Assembly: GCA_021787845.1 (NCBI GenBank)
Contig: JAJYLH010000044.1
Location: forward strand, 1-51,551
Source of the DNA: Myxococcales bacterium
Lineage (GTDB): Bacteria > Myxococcota > Myxococcia > Myxococcales > JAJYLH01
Length of the DNA: 51,551 nucleotides
Direction of reading: 5' to 3'
Shown here one piece after another: positions 7,203 to 17,368 of the stretch. A program made the translations under genes and the position numbers. A model generated the notes under the pieces. The model worked only from the letters and a program-made list of their open reading frames with translations. It searched no databases and was not told the DNA's origin. Within the stretch, counting starts at the first letter, position 1. Each line of letters opens with the position of its first letter.

Positions 7203-9388
7203 GAGTCCTCGTCGTCGGCGGCAATCGTTTTCTCGGCCGCGAGGTGGTCCACCGCCTCCTCGCCGACGGTCACGAGGTCTCGGTCCTCGCCCTCGACGAG
7301 CTGCCCGGCGCCATCGCGCCGCACGCTCGCCTGCTGCGCGCCGACCGCAACGACCGCGCGAACCTTACGGCAACGCTCCAGGGCAGCTCGTTCGACGCGG
7401 TGGTCGACAACATCGCCTACGAGGCGCCGCAGGTGGAGCTGCTCGCCGACGTCCTGCGCGGGCGAATCGGCCGCTACGTCTTGACGAGCAGCGTCGACCT
7501 CTACGGCCTCTGGCACCCGCGGGCGATGCGCGAGAGCCGAGCGCCACTGGAGCCGTTCGACGTGAGCGGTACCGAGGGGCATGAACGCTACGCGCGGGGC
7601 AAACGCGCCTGCGAGCGGGCGCTCCCGGCCCTGGAGCTGCCCTGGACGGTCTTGCGGCCCTGCATCGTCGCCGGGGTGCACGACAACCTCTCGCCGCCGC
7701 CGGGCGCGCGCCACCTCGCCTTCGGGGACGAGTCGTCGCGCTCCCTCTTCTTGCCGGCGAGGGTCCTCGACGGCGGTCCCGTTCTTCTGCGCGACGACGA
7801 CGAAGGCGTGTTCAAGCTGGTCTGGGTCGCCGACGTCGCGCGTGCGGCGTCGATGGCGCTTTCCGACGCGCGGATGGAGCGGCGGGCGTTCAACGTCACC
7901 GGCGACGAGGTGTGGACGACGGGCAGGCTGGCGCGGGCGCTGGCGGTCGCCCAGGGACGCGCGCCCGACCTGGTGACGGTCAGCGCGCGGGAGCTGGAGG
8001 CGGCGGGGCTCGCCGACTACGAAGGCCCCTATGGGCGCGGGCCGTACTGGTCGGTGGCGGAGAACCTCGCGCTCAAGGCGCTCGGCTGGGAGCCGACGCC
8101 GGCGGCGCGGTGGCTCTCGACGCTCCTCGAGAGCGCTGCCGGTCCCGGGATGCGGCCGAGCTACGAGCGGCGGCTGACCGAAATCGCTCTCGCCTACCAG
8201 GTGCGGCGTCGGCGCCGGGCGGCGGAGGTCGTGCGACCGCTGCCGATCGACCCGCCGAGCCGAGCGTCGGGGGTGCTGCCCGGCCGCCTCGCGCCCGACG
8301 CGACGCGAGCCTTCGTCCAAAGCCATCCCGAGCTCGACCAGACGCACTGGCGCGCGTTCGGGAAGGCGCGGGTCTCGAGCATGGGCCTCGGCAACTGGAT
8401 GGGAGACCTCTCGCCGGAGACCGACGCGGCCTACGTCGACGCGGCCGTGCGCGCGGTGCTCGGCGGGCTCAACGTCCTCGACACCGCCATCAACTACCGG
8501 CACATGCAGAGCGAGCGCGCGGTGGGGCGGGCGCTTAGGCGGCTCGAATCGCTGGGCGTCGGGCGCTCGAGCGTGCTGGTCGCGACCAAGGGCGGCTTCA
8601 TCACCCACGACGCCGCCAGCGGACGCGCGCCGGCCGATTACCTCGAGCAGACGTACGTCCAGCGCGGCCTGCTCACTGGCGACGATCTGCGCCGCGGCCA
8701 CTCCATCGACCCGCGCTTCATCGAGGCGCAGATCGCGCAGAGCCTCGCAAACCTCGGCCTCTTCCACCTCGACGTCTACTTCCTCCACAACCCGGAGCTG
8801 GCGCTGGCGCACTTCGACCGGCCTTCGTTCGAACGATGCTTGGCGGAAACGTTCTCGGTTCTCGAGAGCGCTGTCGCTGCCGGTCGGATCGGCTGCTACG
8901 GTCTCGCCACCTGGGAGGGCTTTCGGGTCCCGGAAGGGCATCCGTCCTACTTGCCGCTGGCACGGCTGGTCGAGCTGGCCCAGAACGCCTGCGGCAGCGC
9001 GGACCACCACCTGCGGGCCATCGAGCTGCCGCTGAACCGGGCGCTGCCGGAAGCGGCGCGGGAGACGAACCAGCCGCTCGGCGCCGCGCGGATGAGCGCC
9101 CTGGACGCGGCGCAGGAGCTCGGCCTCGCCGTCTTCACCAGCGCGACGATGCGCCAGGGGGCGCTCGAGCCGGCGGCGAGCGAGGACGGCCTGTCGGCGG
9201 CGCAGGCGGCCGCACAGCTCTCCCGCAGCGCTCCTGGAGTCACGGCCGCGCTCGTGGGCACCCGGCGGCTGGCTCACGTGGACGAGCTCTTGGCGCTCGC
9301 CGGGCGATCGGGGCTCGGGGAAGCGGCGGCGCGCGAGCGATGGGGAGCGAGCCTGCCCCCGCCGCTCGCGGCGACGGCGGCCGGCTGA
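7199..9388 (+). CDS. SDR-AKR fusion: epimerase-like domain joined to an aldo-keto reductase
   Basis: The protein is 729 aa and starts at a GTG overlapping the previous stop. Residues 1 to about 330 are an extended SDR with GGNRFLG (7-13), a serine-containing TSS (96-98), and intact Y131/K135 (YARGK). Residues about 390-725 are an aldo-keto reductase with a complete tetrad: Asp and Tyr in NVLDTAINYRH, Lys in LVATKGG, and His in YFLHNPE. Its SDR half resembles that of the preceding protein (shared LPWTV.RP), suggesting duplication followed by fusion to different reductases. The two are surely co-translated. Pathway unknown; nothing nearby names a substrate. Confidence 0.8.
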   Translation: MRVLVVGGNRFLGREVVHRLLADGHEVSVLALDELPGAIAPHARLLRADRNDRANLTATLQGSSFDAVVDNIAYEAPQVELLADVLRGRIGRYVLTSSVDLYGLWHPRAMRESRAPLEPFDVSGTEGHERYARGKRACERALPALELPWTVLRPCIVAGVHDNLSPPPGARHLAFGDESSRSLFLPARVLDGGPVLLRDDDEGVFKLVWVADVARAASMALSDARMERRAFNVTGDEVWTTGRLARALAVAQGRAPDLVTVSARELEAAGLADYEGPYGRGPYWSVAENLALKALGWEPTPAARWLSTLLESAAGPGMRPSYERRLTEIALAYQVRRRRRAAEVVRPLPIDPPSRASGVLPGRLAPDATRAFVQSHPELDQTHWRAFGKARVSSMGLGNWMGDLSPETDAAYVDAAVRAVLGGLNVLDTAINYRHMQSERAVGRALRRLESLGVGRSSVLVATKGGFITHDAASGRAPADYLEQTYVQRGLLTGDDLRRGHSIDPRFIEAQIAQSLANLGLFHLDVYFLHNPELALAHFDRPSFERCLAETFSVLESAVAAGRIGCYGLATWEGFRVPEGHPSYLPLARLVELAQNACGSADHHLRAIELPLNRALPEAARETNQPLGAARMSALDAAQELGLAVFTSATMRQGALEPAASEDGLSAAQAAAQLSRSAPGVTAALVGTRRLAHVDELLALAGRSGLGEAAARERWGASLPPPLAATAAG

Positions 9389-9425
9389 GGTACGATGGGC
9401 CGATCGGTGGTGGAGGTTCACGCGC

Positions 9426-10217
9426 GTGATCTGCCCCAACTGCCAGGCCCTGGTCGCGGACGACGCGACCTTCTGTGACTCGTGCAACGCCATCCTCGAC
9501 GCCTCGTTTCTCGGCGACGGCATCACCAACGAGGCGCCCGCGCCCGACCAGAACAAGACCCGCGTCAAGGCGGACCCCAACCAGACCCGCGTCCGTCCGG
9601 CGGATCCGAACGCGACCCGCGTCCGCCCGGCTGATCCGAACGCGACCCGGGTGCGCAGCGCGCCTGAGCCCAAGCGTCCGGTCGTGGAAGACGACGAGGA
9701 GGAGAAGCGGTCCGTCCTCGCGGGCGCCGCGCCCCCGCCGCAGGCCGCCCAGGCCTTCGAAGACCTCGCGAAGCAGTTTCGGAGCCTCGCTTTCAGCGAG
9801 AAGCTCGCCACCGTCGGCGGGCTCGCCCTGCTTCTGTCGCTCGGCCTGCCCTGGTCGTGGGCCAGGGTCGACGGAGGGACCACGAGCGCCATCGGGCTCG
9901 TTACGGGCGCCTGGCCGCTCGCGGTCCTGGCGCTCGCGATGCTGGTCGGCATCTTCTTGTGGCGCCATCCGAAAGCGCGGCCGCATCGGGACCTCGTCCT
10001 GGGAGGGTGCGCGGGCCTGAGCCTGCTCAGCTTCCTGGGCGCGCTCGCGTTCTTGCAGACGGTGGGCCGGGTGGTGACCCACGACGTCGGCGGCCGGCTC
10101 GACTCGACCGCCACCGCCGGCGCCGCGTTCGGCGTCTACCTCGGACTCGCCGGCGCCGCCGCGATGATGGTCGGTACCGTGCTGAGCTACCTCGGCCGGG
10201 AGAGGCTGCCGGAGTAG
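9426..10217 (+). CDS. Zinc-ribbon membrane protein with four TRV repeats
   Basis: This 263-aa protein starts at GTG with GGAGG 9 nt upstream. An N-terminal zinc ribbon has Cys3, Cys6, Cys17 and Cys20. Then comes an array in which T-R-V recurs exactly every nine residues (T45, T54, T63, T72, in DPNxTRV), an acidic-basic linker, and about four TM helices from residue 130 on. Short Thr-containing repeats in soluble tails of membrane proteins can be kinase targets read by FHA domains; that is speculation. It follows the SDR-AKR gene by 37 nt and may be its third operon member, although it has its own good ribosome-binding site. Function unknown. Confidence 0.75.
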   Translation: MICPNCQALVADDATFCDSCNAILDASFLGDGITNEAPAPDQNKTRVKADPNQTRVRPADPNATRVRPADPNATRVRSAPEPKRPVVEDDEEEKRSVLAGAAPPPQAAQAFEDLAKQFRSLAFSEKLATVGGLALLLSLGLPWSWARVDGGTTSAIGLVTGAWPLAVLALAMLVGIFLWRHPKARPHRDLVLGGCAGLSLLSFLGALAFLQTVGRVVTHDVGGRLDSTATAGAAFGVYLGLAGAAAMMVGTVLSYLGRERLPE

Positions 10218-10258
10218 GCGCCGGCGCGGCCCCCCGGTTCGCCGGCGGCGGTCTGGAC

Positions 10259-10300
10259 GATCGGACCGATCGGTCGGATCCGACGGATAGGTCTGATCAC
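10259..10300. repeat. GATCGG iterated repeat, convergent spacer copy
   Basis: gatcgg, accgatcgg, tcggatcc, gacggatagg and tctgatcac form a 9-bp unit array that decays to the right. It fills the 108-nt spacer between two converging genes. Confidence 0.65.
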
Positions 10301-10325
10301 GACGGCGCGACGCCAAGCGGCAGCG

Positions 10326-11324
10326 CTATCGCCCAGTGACTTCCGCGGCGCGCAGAATCGCGAGACCCCGCTGGAGGTCCTCGGGCAGGGGAGCCTCGCA
10401 GAGGATGTGCGCGCCCGTGCGCGGGTGCGCGAACGAGAGCGATTGCGCGTGCAGCGCCTGCCGGCCGATGGCGCGCGCCGCCTCTTGCACGGCGGGCGGC
10501 GCTCTCTTCTCGCGCCTCTTGCCGCCGTAGGTCTCGTCGCAAAGGAGCGGGTGGCCGGCCTCGGAGAAGTGCACCCGGATCTGGTGGGTGCGGCCGGTCA
10601 AAAGCTCCACCTCCACCCGCGCGGCGCCGGCGAGAAAGCGCTCCACGGTCTCGAAACGGGTGATCGCCCGGCGCGAACCCGCCTTCGCCTGCCGCGCGGT
10701 CATCCGCACCCGGTCGGTCGGATGGCGCCCGAAGGGCGTGTCGAACACGCCTCGGTCCGGCGGCTGCCCATGGACCACAGCGAGGTAGCGCTTGCCGACC
10801 TCGCGCGCTTGGAAGGAGCGCTGTAGCCCGGCAAGAGCGGTGTCGTTCTTCGCGACGACGAGGCACCCGCTCGTGTCCTTGTCGAGCCGGTGGACGATGC
10901 CGGGTCGCTTCTCCCCCCCGACGCCGGAGAGGTCCGAGACGTGGTGGAGCAGCGCGTTCACCAGCGTCCCGCCCGTCACCCCCGCCGCCGGATGGACCAC
11001 CATCCCCGCCGGCTTGTCCACCACGAGGAGGTCCGAATCCTCGTAGAGAATCGAGAGCGCGAGGGGCTCGGGCCGCGGCCGCGCGGGGACCGGCGGCGGA
11101 ATCGAGAGCGCGACGCGCTCGCCCGCCTTCACCTTCTGCGCCGGCTTCGCCGGGCGGCCGTCCAGGAAAGCATGAGCGCTCTCGATGAGCTGCGCGAGGC
11201 GCGAGCGCGATAGCGCCGGCCACCGCCGCGCGAGGAACCGGTCGAGCCGGAGGCCGGCCTCGCCGGCGGCCACCACGAACGATGCCTCCTTCGGCCGCTC
11301 GTCCGAAGTGCCCAAAGCCTTCAT
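10326..11324 (-). CDS. rluD: RluA/RluD-family 23S rRNA pseudouridine synthase
   Basis: The protein is 332 aa. An N-terminal S4 RNA-binding domain (about 22-75, GLRLDRFLARRW) precedes the RluA catalytic domain, with catalytic D148 in HRLDKDTSG. The later motifs LLTGRTHQIRVH and HPLLCDETYG are intact. Members convert uridines to pseudouridine in 23S rRNA; RluD modifies helix 69. The subgroup is inferred from the S4 domain and length. ATG at 11322-11324 lies 4 nt after the stop of the 88-aa gene upstream, so they form one operon. Confidence 0.9.
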   Translation of the reverse strand: MKALGTSDERPKEASFVVAAGEAGLRLDRFLARRWPALSRSRLAQLIESAHAFLDGRPAKPAQKVKAGERVALSIPPPVPARPRPEPLALSILYEDSDLLVVDKPAGMVVHPAAGVTGGTLVNALLHHVSDLSGVGGEKRPGIVHRLDKDTSGCLVVAKNDTALAGLQRSFQAREVGKRYLAVVHGQPPDRGVFDTPFGRHPTDRVRMTARQAKAGSRRAITRFETVERFLAGAARVEVELLTGRTHQIRVHFSEAGHPLLCDETYGGKRREKRAPPAVQEAARAIGRQALHAQSLSFAHPRTGAHILCEAPLPEDLQRGLAILRAAEVTGR

Positions 11325-11328
11325 GCCT

Positions 11329-11595
11329 TCACCAGATGCGGCTCTTGACGCTCGCCTTGCGCGCGAGGATGACGTCGACCAGCGCCCGCTCGTAGATGCC
11401 CTTGTCGCGCAGGTCGGGCACCACGTGCTCGACGAAGTGCGTCCGGCCTTCCTGGATTTCCTTCGCCAAGGCGTCGAAAAAAGTGTCCTCCTCGATGCCC
11501 TTGCGAATCTTCTCCTCGTTGTAGAGCGAGATGTCGCTCGCAATCGCGCGCGCCAGGCGCTTGGCGTCTTCCGGCGTTTCTTTCAGGGCTGGCAT
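11329..11595 (-). CDS. Small conserved helical protein, unknown function
   Basis: This 88-aa, charged, all-helical protein (KRLARAIASDISLYNEEKI near 12-30) has a strong GGGAGG before its ATG. The pattern of a RLAR-x-I-x-SDI-x-LYN helix followed by an EG-stretch resembles a short module I recall at the C-terminus of some delta-lineage zinc-ribbon proteins, but I cannot assign a Pfam family. It lies 4 nt upstream of the pseudouridine synthase gene and is surely co-transcribed with it. No signal peptide or TM segment. Confidence 0.7.
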   Translation of the reverse strand: MPALKETPEDAKRLARAIASDISLYNEEKIRKGIEEDTFFDALAKEIQEGRTHFVEHVVPDLRDKGIYERALVDVILARKASVKSRIW

Positions 11596-11764
11596 CGAAT
11601 CCTCCCGTTCGGGCCGCTCATCGTCGCCCGGATCGCCCCGCGCCCGCAACCCAAGAAAGCGACGGGGACTGCCCCTCGGAAAGAGCAAAGCCTCCTCGCC
11701 GCGCGGCGGTCCGCCTTCCCGTCCCCGACGTCGAGCCGATCGGCGGTTCGACGGGGCGCCGGGC

Positions 11765-14116
11765 TCATCGGTTCCCGCCCGCTTCCAGGCGGCGCTCGGG
11801 GTGGGCGGCCGGCAGATCGCCCGGACGCTTCGAGGGGGCCGGTGCCGTCGCCGCCATCGGCTCGGCCTTCTGCCCGGCAGAAGCGCTCGCGCTCTTCGCC
11901 GGGAGCGGCGGTGGCGACTCGATGGCGGCCAGCGCCTCCCGCACCCGGTCGTACAGCGCCAGCGCGGGCGTCGGCGGCCCGTTCTTCGCCGCCGATGTCG
12001 CCAGGGCCTTCAACCGCGCGAGGAACGGATGCGCCGTGCGATGGTCGCTGCCGGCGATGCCGCGGGCCAGGAGGTCGACCGCGTCCTTCCCCACCGCGGG
12101 CGGCGCGCGATTCAAGGATTCGATCAGCTCGTCGGGCGCGTCACGGCCGATTTCCTGGAGCCCGTCCGAAAGCAGAGGGGCAGCGCTCTCGTCCGCCTGC
12201 TCCTCGTGCGCGACCAGGAGCAGCTTGTCGAGCGCCTCCGTGTTGCCGCCGGCCGCCGCGTCGACGAGCGACGACACGAGCGGCGTCGGCTGGTCCAGCG
12301 CCTCGGCCACCGCCCGCAGCCGGGCGAAGGTCGCCGGCGAGGTCGGCACGTTGTCCAAGAGCGTCGTCGCCTCGTCGTCCGGGTCCGACCGGAAGATCGC
12401 GTCGGCCGCAACCGCGCGGAGCACCGGGTCCCGCTCGCCGGCGAGGGCGCTGCGCAAGAAGGGGACGTTGCGCTTGTCCGCGAGACGCGCGAGGTTCAGA
12501 TAGGCCGCCACCTTGGCGCGCAGCTCGGCGGGATCGGTCACCTCCTGCGACACCGCTTCCGGTGTGCCCCGCCCGCCCGTCGCGATCGCCTCCCCCATCC
12601 GGTCGACCTCGGCCACCACCGGCCCGTGTCCGGTCGAGAAGTCGTTCACCAGAATCGAGTAGGCCCACAAGGCGCCGCCTTCGACCCGGACGTAGCCCGA
12701 CAGCGCGGTCACGTTCTCCAGGGTCCCGGTCTTCGCCCGCAAGCGACCCTCCGCGGGGGTGCCGGTCATCCGGGAGTGGACGGTCCCGTCGCGACCGGCG
12801 ATGCCGAGCGCGCTCGCGAGCTCCGGGTAGAAGTTGGTCTTCGTCGCGACGTGGCGCAGGAGCCGGACGATCTGCGCGGCCGAGAAGCGGTTCTCGTCGT
12901 TCAGGCCCGAGCCGTTCTGCATCAGGTAGGAGCCGCGCGGGATCCCGATTTGCTCAAGGTAGTCCGCCACCGCTTCCGCCCCCTTCGGCCAGGATCCCGG
13001 CGTGCCCTCCATCTCGGCGCCCAGCGTCTTGAAGAGCTGCTCGGCCATGAAGTTGTTCGACTCCTTGTCCATCTGCCGCACGATCTCCGCGAGGTCGGGC
13101 GAGTAGGAGGTGAAGAGAATCGGCGTCCCCGGCGGCATCGTGCCCAGCCGCACCCCTCCCGTCACCCGGACGCCCCGCTGGCGCAGAATCGCCGCGAAGG
13201 TGTCGCCGGCGTAGAGCGGCGGGTTGTCAATCTTTTTGTAGAATACCGCGGTCCGTCCGCCGACGGGCACCCGGCCCCGCACCACGATGAGCTGGTGCTC
13301 GCCGGCGGCGATCGAGCGCGGGAAGAGGTGCCGTCGCCACCTCGGCGGCACCATCCGCACCCCGTTCTCGACCTTGAAGAAGCTGCTGGCCGGCTCCAAC
13401 CCGATGCGCGCCCGCCCCCACCGCCGGTCGGCCGGGGTGACGTAGATGGCGACCGCATTGTGGTTGATGCTCATCGCCCCCACCGGCGCGAGGTACGGCT
13501 TGTCGCCGTGGTCCTGGTTCCAGCCGGGGCCCGCCCGCACCCGGTCGAAGTAGCTGTCGTCCACCACGATCGACCCGACGCGCCCGAGGCCCCGGTGCAG
13601 CAGCTCCCCGGCGATGCCGTAGACCCGCTCGGTGTAGAGCGCCGGGTCGCCGTCGCCGCGCAGGTACAGCGTTCGGCAGCGGCCCTCCCGCAGGCCGCCA
13701 GCGCAGCCGAAATCCGTCGCGAACCGGTACTCGGGCCCCAGCCGCGCCAGCGCCGCCACCGTGGTGAAGAGCTTGGCGTTCGAGGCCGGGTTCAGCAGCT
13801 CGTCCGCGTCGTGCGCGTACATCACCTGACCGGTCGCGACCGACAGGACCTCGATGCCGACCCGGGCGTCCTCGAGCGGATGGCTCGCGAGAATCGCGTC
13901 GATCTCCTGCGCGAGCCGTTGCCGGGCGGCAGCGGTCGCGGTCGCCAGCGGCGCGGCGAGCGGCGGCGCCGGGGGGGAAGGGGAAAGAGCGCCGGGCGCG
14001 GGGGCCCCCGGAGGGGCGTGCCTGACGGCAGCGCTGCCGGCTCCCAGGAGTCCGGGCGCGTGCGCGAGACCGGCGGCGAGAACGAGCGCGGTGGTGAGCG
14101 TGACGAGGCGTCGCAT
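11765..14116 (-). CDS. dacB: D-alanyl-D-alanine carboxypeptidase/endopeptidase (PBP4 type) with long C-terminal extension
   Basis: This 783-aa exported protein cleaves D-Ala-D-Ala ends and cross-links of peptidoglycan. Signal peptide about 1-26, then a Pro/Ala-rich linker. The S13 peptidase domain spans about 65-515 with the three penicillin-binding motifs: S112-x-x-K115 (ASNAK), S353-N-N355, and K462-T-G464. E. coli PBP4 is 477 aa; here about 265 more residues follow, made of short helical repeats rich in Ala and Leu (HEAT-like in appearance) and a Pro/Ala tail. The extension may be a docking surface. It diverges from nagZ, another peptidoglycan gene, across a 305-nt spacer. Confidence 0.9.
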   Translation of the reverse strand: MRRLVTLTTALVLAAGLAHAPGLLGAGSAAVRHAPPGAPAPGALSPSPPAPPLAAPLATATAAARQRLAQEIDAILASHPLEDARVGIEVLSVATGQVMYAHDADELLNPASNAKLFTTVAALARLGPEYRFATDFGCAGGLREGRCRTLYLRGDGDPALYTERVYGIAGELLHRGLGRVGSIVVDDSYFDRVRAGPGWNQDHGDKPYLAPVGAMSINHNAVAIYVTPADRRWGRARIGLEPASSFFKVENGVRMVPPRWRRHLFPRSIAAGEHQLIVVRGRVPVGGRTAVFYKKIDNPPLYAGDTFAAILRQRGVRVTGGVRLGTMPPGTPILFTSYSPDLAEIVRQMDKESNNFMAEQLFKTLGAEMEGTPGSWPKGAEAVADYLEQIGIPRGSYLMQNGSGLNDENRFSAAQIVRLLRHVATKTNFYPELASALGIAGRDGTVHSRMTGTPAEGRLRAKTGTLENVTALSGYVRVEGGALWAYSILVNDFSTGHGPVVAEVDRMGEAIATGGRGTPEAVSQEVTDPAELRAKVAAYLNLARLADKRNVPFLRSALAGERDPVLRAVAADAIFRSDPDDEATTLLDNVPTSPATFARLRAVAEALDQPTPLVSSLVDAAAGGNTEALDKLLLVAHEEQADESAAPLLSDGLQEIGRDAPDELIESLNRAPPAVGKDAVDLLARGIAGSDHRTAHPFLARLKALATSAAKNGPPTPALALYDRVREALAAIESPPPLPAKSASASAGQKAEPMAATAPAPSKRPGDLPAAHPERRLEAGGNR

Positions 14117-14421
14117 GGAAGGCTTCTGTCGCGGGGTTCCACCCGGCGTGGGGGCGGCGTGAAGGCGTGGGCGAAAAGGCGGCCTGGAGCGAGCCCTCCT
14201 CCGGCGCGAGAATAGATAGGCCCGAGCGGGGGCGCCGACAATTCGTCCGCCCGGCCGCCCCGCCCGGGGGCGAACGTGCGCACTTTTCGTTTCGCTCTTC
14301 CCACGACGAGCGGCCGCGACGCAACATGCGGCAGACCGGCGGGCCGGCCCCTCGGCCCGAACGGAGGACCTCGCCTCGGCCCGGTCCTGCGCCCGCCCCT
14401 CGCGCTGGAGAAACCTCAAGG
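14117..14421. other. Divergent spacer between dacB and nagZ
   Basis: This 305-nt spacer should hold both promoters. It is uniformly GC-rich apart from a short A/T patch (agaatagatagg, about 14210). I see no convincing -35/-10 pair, palindrome or small gene in it. Confidence 0.4.
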
Positions 14422-15516
<1,095 letters not shown>

Positions 15517-15526
15517 ACCTCCGGCC

Positions 15527-15898
15527 CTAGGACCCCATCGCCGCCCGCACCGTGCTCAGGAGCGTCGCCGTCTGAAACGGCTTGACGAGGTAGAGCGCCG
15601 CCCCCGTGCGGAAGCCCTCCCGCACCCCGTCGGCGGCCTGGTTGGCGGTCGCGAAGACGAGCGGCACCTGCCGCGCCGGGTCCCGGGCCGCGAGCGCCCG
15701 CGCCAGCTCGTACCCGCTCATCCCCGGCAGCATCACGTCGAGCACGAAGAGGTCGAACTCCTCCTCCGCGGCGAGCGCGAGCGCCTCGCTCGAACCGGGA
15801 GCCCCACGCACCTCGAACCCGGCGTGGCGCAGAAGCCGCTCTTCCAGCGCGAGGATCGCCGGGTCGTCTTCCACCACCAGAATGCGCTTGGCGCCCAT
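15527..15898 (-). CDS. Single-domain response regulator (receiver)
   Basis: This 123-aa protein is a bare CheY-like receiver: acidic pair E10/D11-D12, phospho-acceptor D54 (LFVLDVMLPG), T84 and K106 (VKPF). It has no output domain, so it must act by protein contact or as a phosphorelay shuttle. I chose the ATG at 15898, which has GAGGT upstream at good spacing; a GTG 9 nt earlier is possible. It lies 54 nt downstream of the PocR kinase and is its obvious partner. Confidence 0.9.
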   Translation of the reverse strand: MGAKRILVVEDDPAILALEERLLRHAGFEVRGAPGSSEALALAAEEEFDLFVLDVMLPGMSGYELARALAARDPARQVPLVFATANQAADGVREGFRTGAALYLVKPFQTATLLSTVRAAMGS

Positions 15899-15952
15899 GC
15901 CGGTCACCTCATCGCGCCCCTTTGGCGAGAGCGCTCCCGCTATCCGCCTGCG

Positions 15953-17368
15953 CTACGGCCGCGCCGGCTGCGCCGTCTCCAACGGCAGGTCGAGGGTGAA
16001 GGTCGAGCCCTCGTCGAGGCGGCTTTGCACCCACACCTTTCCGCCGTGCGCCTCGACGTAGCTCTTCACCAGCGACAGCCCCAGGCCGGCGCCGCCGTGG
16101 GCCCGGGTCGAGGAGCTGTCGACCTGGTAGAAGGTCTCGAAGATTCGCTCCTGCTCAGCGGGAGCGATGCCGATGCCGTTGTCCTGCACCGAGACGAGGA
16201 ACCGGCTCGCCCGCCCGAAGGGACCGGTGCCCTCCGGCGCCTGCGGCAACAGCCCCGAGCGCACCAGGATTTTCCCGCCGTCCGGGGTGAACTTCACCGC
16301 GTTCGACAGGAGGTTCACGATCGCTTGGCGCAGCTTGTCCGGGTCGACCACCGCCGGCGGCATCGACTCGTCCACCTCGGTGGAAAGCTCGATTCTCCTC
16401 TTCGTCGCGAGCGGCAGCACCGTCGAGACGCTCTGCCGGACGATCGCCGGCACCGCCGTCTCCTTCAGCGCGAGCTTGACGCCCTGAGACTCCACCTTCG
16501 ACAGGTCGAGAAGCGAGGTGATGAGGTTCAGGAGCCCTTCCCCTTTCTCCAGCACCGTCGAGAGGTAGTCCTCCTGCTCCGGGTTCAGCTCGCCCGCTAG
16601 CCCCGCGAGCAGCATCTCCGAGTAGCCGATGATGCTCGTCAAGGGCGTCCTCAGCTCGTGGCTGACCGTCGCGAGGAAGTTCGACTTCAGCCGGTCGAGC
16701 TCCTGCAGCCGCTCGTAGCTCTCCTTGAGCTCGCGGCTCTTCGCCTGCAGCTCCCGGTAGTCCTCGCTGATGGCCTCGATGTGCATCTGGCTCGTCAGCG
16801 CCGCCCGGTAGCTCGCGAAGAGCAGCACCTCCAGCACCTTCCCGAAGTGCTCGGCGATGCGGCGCACGGCGGTCTCGCTCGCCCGGCGGATGCGCTTTTG
16901 CAGCTCTCGCACCCGCTCCAGGTCGAAGGCGCCCGCGAGCTCGAAGAGCTCCGGCGAGAGGTCGCCCGCCTCTTCGGGCACGAACGGCCCCAGCACCACC
17001 CGCCCCAGCAGGTCGCCCTCGTGGACGATCGGCGCCATCACGTAGCGGGTGCCGGAAAAGCACGTCCGCGCCTCGCACCCGCGCTCGTTCCCCACCACCG
17101 GAAGCGGATGCTGCTTCAGGTAGGTCACCGTCTCGGTGCAGCGCTGCTTGCCCGGGCTCTTCGTGAAGAGGTAGGCGCAGAAGTCGCCGCTCCCGGTCTT
17201 GATGTCGACGAGCCGCGCCCCGTCCTCGTCGAACACCTTCACCCCCAGGCGGTGAAGCTCGACGAAGCTCATGCACAGGTCGGTCAGGCTCGGCTGGTCC
17301 ACCAGCTCCCGCAGGGTCATCCGCCGGTCGAGCACCCCCACCGGCCGCACGGGCGAGACGACGCTCAT
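15953..17368 (-). CDS. Sensor histidine kinase with N-terminal PocR domain
   Basis: The protein is 471 aa. Residues about 20-190 are a PocR sensory domain with its typical cysteines C64, C77, C98 and C103. A coiled segment (200-230) leads to HisKA with phospho-acceptor H237 (SHELRTPL), then a HATPase domain (LSNAVKF, DNGIGIAP, GAGLGLSLV). No TM segments, so it is a soluble kinase sensing a cytoplasmic signal. PocR domains bind small ligands, and the four cysteines could hold metal; this is an inference. The start codon overlaps the GTPase stop by ATGA. The unit is GTPase, kinase, receiver. Confidence 0.92.
   Translation of the reverse strand: MSVVSPVRPVGVLDRRMTLRELVDQPSLTDLCMSFVELHRLGVKVFDEDGARLVDIKTGSGDFCAYLFTKSPGKQRCTETVTYLKQHPLPVVGNERGCEARTCFSGTRYVMAPIVHEGDLLGRVVLGPFVPEEAGDLSPELFELAGAFDLERVRELQKRIRRASETAVRRIAEHFGKVLEVLLFASYRAALTSQMHIEAISEDYRELQAKSRELKESYERLQELDRLKSNFLATVSHELRTPLTSIIGYSEMLLAGLAGELNPEQEDYLSTVLEKGEGLLNLITSLLDLSKVESQGVKLALKETAVPAIVRQSVSTVLPLATKRRIELSTEVDESMPPAVVDPDKLRQAIVNLLSNAVKFTPDGGKILVRSGLLPQAPEGTGPFGRASRFLVSVQDNGIGIAPAEQERIFETFYQVDSSSTRAHGGAGLGLSLVKSYVEAHGGKVWVQSRLDEGSTFTLDLPLETAQPARP

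Noticed and set aside
7181-10114. A minus-strand open frame of nearly 1000 codons opposite the reductase genes
   Set aside because: GC-rich DNA keeps antisense frames open. The plus-strand frames have clear Rossmann and AKR motifs, and the minus translation is Arg/Pro/Gly-rich with no motif.
11583-11768. Small minus-strand frame between dacB and the 88-aa gene
   Set aside because: Runs into the ribosome-binding site and start of the real gene; no Shine-Dalgarno and Arg-rich shadow composition.
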